Shown: positions 6,590 to 8,315 of the stretch, one piece after another
Position numbering within the stretch: the first letter of the stretch is position 1
Layout: the number at the start of each line of letters is the position of its first letter
From: Thermofilaceae archaeon
GTDB lineage: Archaea; Thermoproteota; Thermoprotei; Thermofilales; B69-G16
DNA length: 8,315 bases
Direction: 5' to 3'
Assembly: GCA_027017165.1 (NCBI GenBank)
Contig: JALURF010000173.1
Location: 1 to 8,315, forward strand
Notes under the pieces: generated by a model
The model's input: only the letters and a program-made list of their open reading frames with translations
Database searches by the model: none
What the model was told of the DNA's origin: nothing
Translations under genes and position numbers: made by a program

Positions 6590-7018
6590 CTAGCGTAAAA
6601 TATAGATAATACTCTCTAGCTCTGATTCCTTAAGTCTGTTTTTGAGTTTTTCATCAAAGCTAACCAGTTTATATCCCAATTTTTCGGCTAATGAAACGTA
6701 TACAGCATCGTAAACAGTTATTCCGTATTTAACTGATATATGAATAGCATTTTCACATTCTCGAGCAGCGTTGTATACTTTAACTACACTATTTTCGAAT
6801 ATTCTCTCCAACATAGTTGAAATCTCCAAGTAGTAGTTAATAGGAATCCTTTTCAAGAGATACACATGTTTCCAAAGCACGTTGAAAGCTTCAATTAAGG
6901 CTAAATCTAAGGTTACACACTTCAGACTTCTACTCTTTGCTAGAAATCGCCTACTAATATTATAAAACTGATCTTTAACGGCTAAACTGGCGTATACGGA
7001 AGCATCTATAACATACAC
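6590..7018 (-). CDS. vapC: VapC-type PIN-domain ribonuclease toxin
   Basis: A 142-residue PIN-domain protein. VapC toxins are Mg-dependent RNases that cut tRNA or rRNA and are held inactive by VapB. All four acidic metal ligands are present: Asp5 in MYVIDAS, Glu43 in LIEAFN, Asp104 in TVYDAVY and Asp122 in SFDEKL. The length is normal and nothing suggests inactivation. The start is GTG 7018, needed to place Asp5 on the first strand. Its G is shared with the TAG stop of the antitoxin (TAGTG), so translation is coupled. By hand count the gene is about 34% G+C, against roughly 43-44% in the antitoxin and ABC genes sampled, compatible with recent acquisition or swapping of the toxin. The RNA target cannot be predicted. 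Confidence 0.93.
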   Translation of the reverse strand: MYVIDASVYASLAVKDQFYNISRRFLAKSRSLKCVTLDLALIEAFNVLWKHVYLLKRIPINYYLEISTMLERIFENSVVKVYNAARECENAIHISVKYGITVYDAVYVSLAEKLGYKLVSFDEKLKNRLKESELESIIYILR

Positions 7019-7239
7019 TACTTCTCCCTCGCCTCTCTAACAGCTTTCCATGCAGGTTCAGTGGTAGGGGATAAATCCTTAAGCAAAACGTCGAGCTTTT
7101 TCAAAGCTCTTTCCAATTCTTTCTGCGCCGCGACATCTTCTATAAGCTTTTCAACTAAGCCTTTCCAATCTACATCTCTGTACTTCTTGACAACTTCCTT
7201 AAGCTCTTTCCTAATTCTGATGCTGAAAACCTCGGTCAC
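7018..7239 (-). CDS. vapB: VapB-type ribbon-helix-helix-like antitoxin
   Basis: A 73-residue partner of the downstream PIN toxin. The N-terminus (TEVFSIRIRKELKEVV, 2-17) looks like the DNA-contacting strand and first helix of a ribbon-helix-helix fold. VDWKGLVEKLIED (23-35) matches the second helix, where archaeal VapB proteins often carry a (V/N)-W-x-x-x-(V/I) pattern. A charged helix follows (38-55), then a C-terminal tail with TTEPAWKAVREAREK (59-73) that probably wraps the toxin active site. The start is GTG 7239: the TATA box is about 27 nt upstream, predicting a leaderless mRNA, and the N-terminus fits the family. The pair probably represses its own promoter through the repeated octamers just upstream. 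Pairing with VapC rests on the 1-nt overlap. Confidence 0.87.
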   Translation of the reverse strand: MTEVFSIRIRKELKEVVKKYRDVDWKGLVEKLIEDVAAQKELERALKKLDVLLKDLSPTTEPAWKAVREAREK

Positions 7240-7253
7240 ACTATGGAAAACCC

Positions 7254-7295
7254 GTAGACAATATTTAAATATTTTGTAAACAAAATTGTGGACAA
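7254..7295 (-). repeat. Three direct octamers TTGTYYAC around the vapBC promoter, candidate operator
   Basis: On the minus strand TTGTCCAC (7288-7295), TTGTTTAC (7276-7283) and TTGTCTAC (7254-7261) are spaced 12 and 22 bp start to start, close to one and two helical turns. The middle copy is also half of an inverted repeat, ATTTTGT-AA-ACAAAAT (7271-7286). Two copies lie upstream and one downstream of the TATA box. Ribbon-helix-helix antitoxins commonly bind such short repeated sites on one face of the helix, so autoregulation by VapB or VapBC is the natural reading; it is inference. Confidence 0.5.
7262..7270 (-). promoter_or_regulatory. TATA box of the vapBC operon
   Basis: TATTTAAAT in a perfect 14-bp palindrome, AATATTTAAATATT (7260-7273), is centred about 27 nt before GTG 7239. 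This points to a leaderless vapB mRNA. The box lies between two of the three direct octamers, so a bound repressor would block TBP or polymerase. Confidence 0.6.
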
Positions 7296-7305
7296 AGCTC
7301 CTATG

Positions 7306-8315
7306 TTAGCTTAACTTTCTTTTGAGAATAAGAAATACTATGAGAAGAATAGCTGAAGCTATTGTTGCTATAATCGATAAGAATATCCACCTGCTCAACG
7401 GTTTCTCCTGTAGGTATTCTATAATCGTATCTTCGCGTAAATCTACTTCATACTCTTTAGAATCTCCGCGGCAATTTACTAAAGTCTTATACCTTTGTTT
7501 TGGAAGTTTAAACTCTACTTCTCCACTAGCTTCCGTTGCTTTGGCAAGCAACATGTTTCCACTCCAATAGATAGCCACTACACATCCTTGAAGAGGACCC
7601 CCTTCGCTATCTAACGTTCTAACTTTTAGATTAGCAAATTCTACTACGATATCCTCAACAAACCCCTCTTCTCTAATCCTGATATATTTCCTCGCGACCA
7701 GCACTTTATTCCAGTATATTTGAAGCAGGTACTCGCCCTGCTCTAATTCCAGCGTCGTACTACCTTTTATCTCGAACTTCTTGCCATCCACTACTACAGT
7801 TACTTGAACAGGATTTCCGAACTGATCTTTAATAGATAACCGTAAAACTGGAGCCTTCCCAATCTCTATGGTTGTATCTCTGTCTAGTGAAACTTCCTTA
7901 GACCATTTTGACCTGCCCGATTCAACAACTATCTCATAATCACCCTCAGGTAGGAGAAGTACGAGAGAATTCTCGGAGGTTTCAAAAGATTCCACAATCT
8001 CGCCATCTCGTAGTACGGTGATTTTCCACGTAGGACCAGCGCTTGGGAGTAGAAGTTTCAATTTATACTCCTGGATTTTCACGATTTTTTGTAGATTTTT
8101 TTGCACTTCAAAATATTCTTCATATACTTTAGCTTGCCTATAATATATCTCGATTTTATGTTTTCCTTTAGGAGTTTTAACGGGCTCGCCTGGCTCTACG
8201 GGCTTGCCGTCTAAGTATATAAAATATTTGTTAAAATTCTCAGAGTAAACTGTCTTAAGGTTTATTACGATTTCGAATATTTCCGCAAAACATTTGGTGA
8301 AGATAATATCGGGAA
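7306..8315 (-). CDS. Surface protein of tandem beta-sandwich domains with C-terminal membrane anchor, partial (5' end off window)
   Basis: The frame is open from the window edge to TAA 7306-7308, giving 335 visible residues. A GTG at 8104-8106 is the first in-frame start codon in view, but the preceding 69 codons read as a good PEGA-like domain (YIYLDGKPVEPGE... ending YYRQAKVYEEYFEV), so the true start lies outside. Counting visible residues: PEGA-like domain 29-71; a second beta domain 81-151 (LLLPEGDYEIVVES); a third 155-226 (IKDQFGNPVQVTVVVDGK ... LEQGEYLLQIYW); a carboxypeptidase-regulatory/transthyretin-like domain 228-300 (VRTLDSEGGPLQGCVVAIYW); a membrane helix 308-330; and the short basic tail KRKLS. 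Two Cys in the last domain (GCVV, VNCR) could form a disulfide outside the cell. Such proteins serve as structural or binding stalks at archaeal surfaces; no catalytic motif is visible. It lies 66 bp upstream of vapB on the same strand. Confidence 0.8.
   Translation of the reverse strand, partial: PDIIFTKCFAEIFEIVINLKTVYSENFNKYFIYLDGKPVEPGEPVKTPKGKHKIEIYYRQAKVYEEYFEVQKNLQKIVKIQEYKLKLLLPSAGPTWKITVLRDGEIVESFETSENSLVLLLPEGDYEIVVESGRSKWSKEVSLDRDTTIEIGKAPVLRLSIKDQFGNPVQVTVVVDGKKFEIKGSTTLELEQGEYLLQIYWNKVLVARKYIRIREEGFVEDIVVEFANLKVRTLDSEGGPLQGCVVAIYWSGNMLLAKATEASGEVEFKLPKQRYKTLVNCRGDSKEYEVDLREDTIIEYLQEKPLSRWIFLSIIATIASAILLIVFLILKRKLS

Noticed and set aside
6471..6610. N-terminal extension of the GH114 gene through the intergenic region
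   Set aside because: The frame is open but has no ATG, GTG or TTG there, and it would cross the predicted promoter and push the signal anchor inward.
7061..7570. Plus-strand open frames opposite vapB and the surface protein (7061-7279, 7322-7570), and 2832-3014 on the minus strand
   Set aside because: All are mirror frames of well-supported genes and show no protein-like features of their own.
8104..8106. GTG as the start of the last minus-strand gene
   Set aside because: The same frame stays open to the window edge and encodes a convincing PEGA-like domain upstream, so the gene is more likely cut by the window than started here.
1..8315. CRISPR array, tRNA, rRNA or insertion sequence
   Set aside because: No regularly spaced long repeats, cloverleaf-like sequence or transposase motifs were seen, and the gaps are too short for them.

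Overview
The window looks archaeal, most likely from a thermophilic member of the Thermoproteota or Korarchaeota side. The signs are A/T-rich TATA-type promoters a short, leaderless-type distance upstream of start codons, frequent GTG starts, Shine-Dalgarno-like sites only inside an operon, heavy use of ATA/AGA/AGG codons, an archaeal-type VapBC pair, and extracytoplasmic beta-sandwich proteins held by single membrane segments. No rRNA or tRNA is present, so a closer placement is not justified.

Layout. (1) Positions 1-933, minus strand: the N-terminal 311 codons of a membrane-anchored penicillin-acylase-family Ntn hydrolase; its 3' end lies outside the window. (2) Positions 934-1072: a 139-bp divergent promoter region. 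(3) Positions 1073-3693, plus strand: a three-gene ABC-2 export operon with one ATPase and two six-helix permeases, joined by two 20-nt gene overlaps. (4) Positions 3687-4295, minus: an unrecognised membrane protein of about five helices, converging on the ABC operon with a 7-bp overlap of the ends. (5) Positions 4323-6470, minus: a 715-residue membrane-anchored protein with a C-terminal GH114 / MJ1477-TM1410-type (COG2342-like) glycosidase barrel and about 450 residues of mostly unassigned N-terminal sequence. (6) Positions 6590-7239, minus: a VapB/VapC toxin-antitoxin pair behind a leaderless promoter carrying three direct octamers. (7) Positions 7306-8315, minus: the C-terminal 335 codons of a surface protein built of PEGA-like and Ig/transthyretin-like beta domains with a C-terminal membrane anchor; its start lies beyond the window.

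Taken together, apart from the toxin-antitoxin pair, the genes concern the cell envelope: an exporter, an outward-facing amide hydrolase, an outward-facing glycosidase, a small membrane protein and a surface beta-domain protein. A shared role in making, exporting or trimming a surface glycan or acylated molecule is inference from proximity only. The least explained parts are the N-terminal two thirds of the GH114 protein and the 202-residue membrane protein next to it. No stretch longer than 139 bp lacks a gene, and I found no CRISPR array, insertion sequence, tRNA or rRNA.
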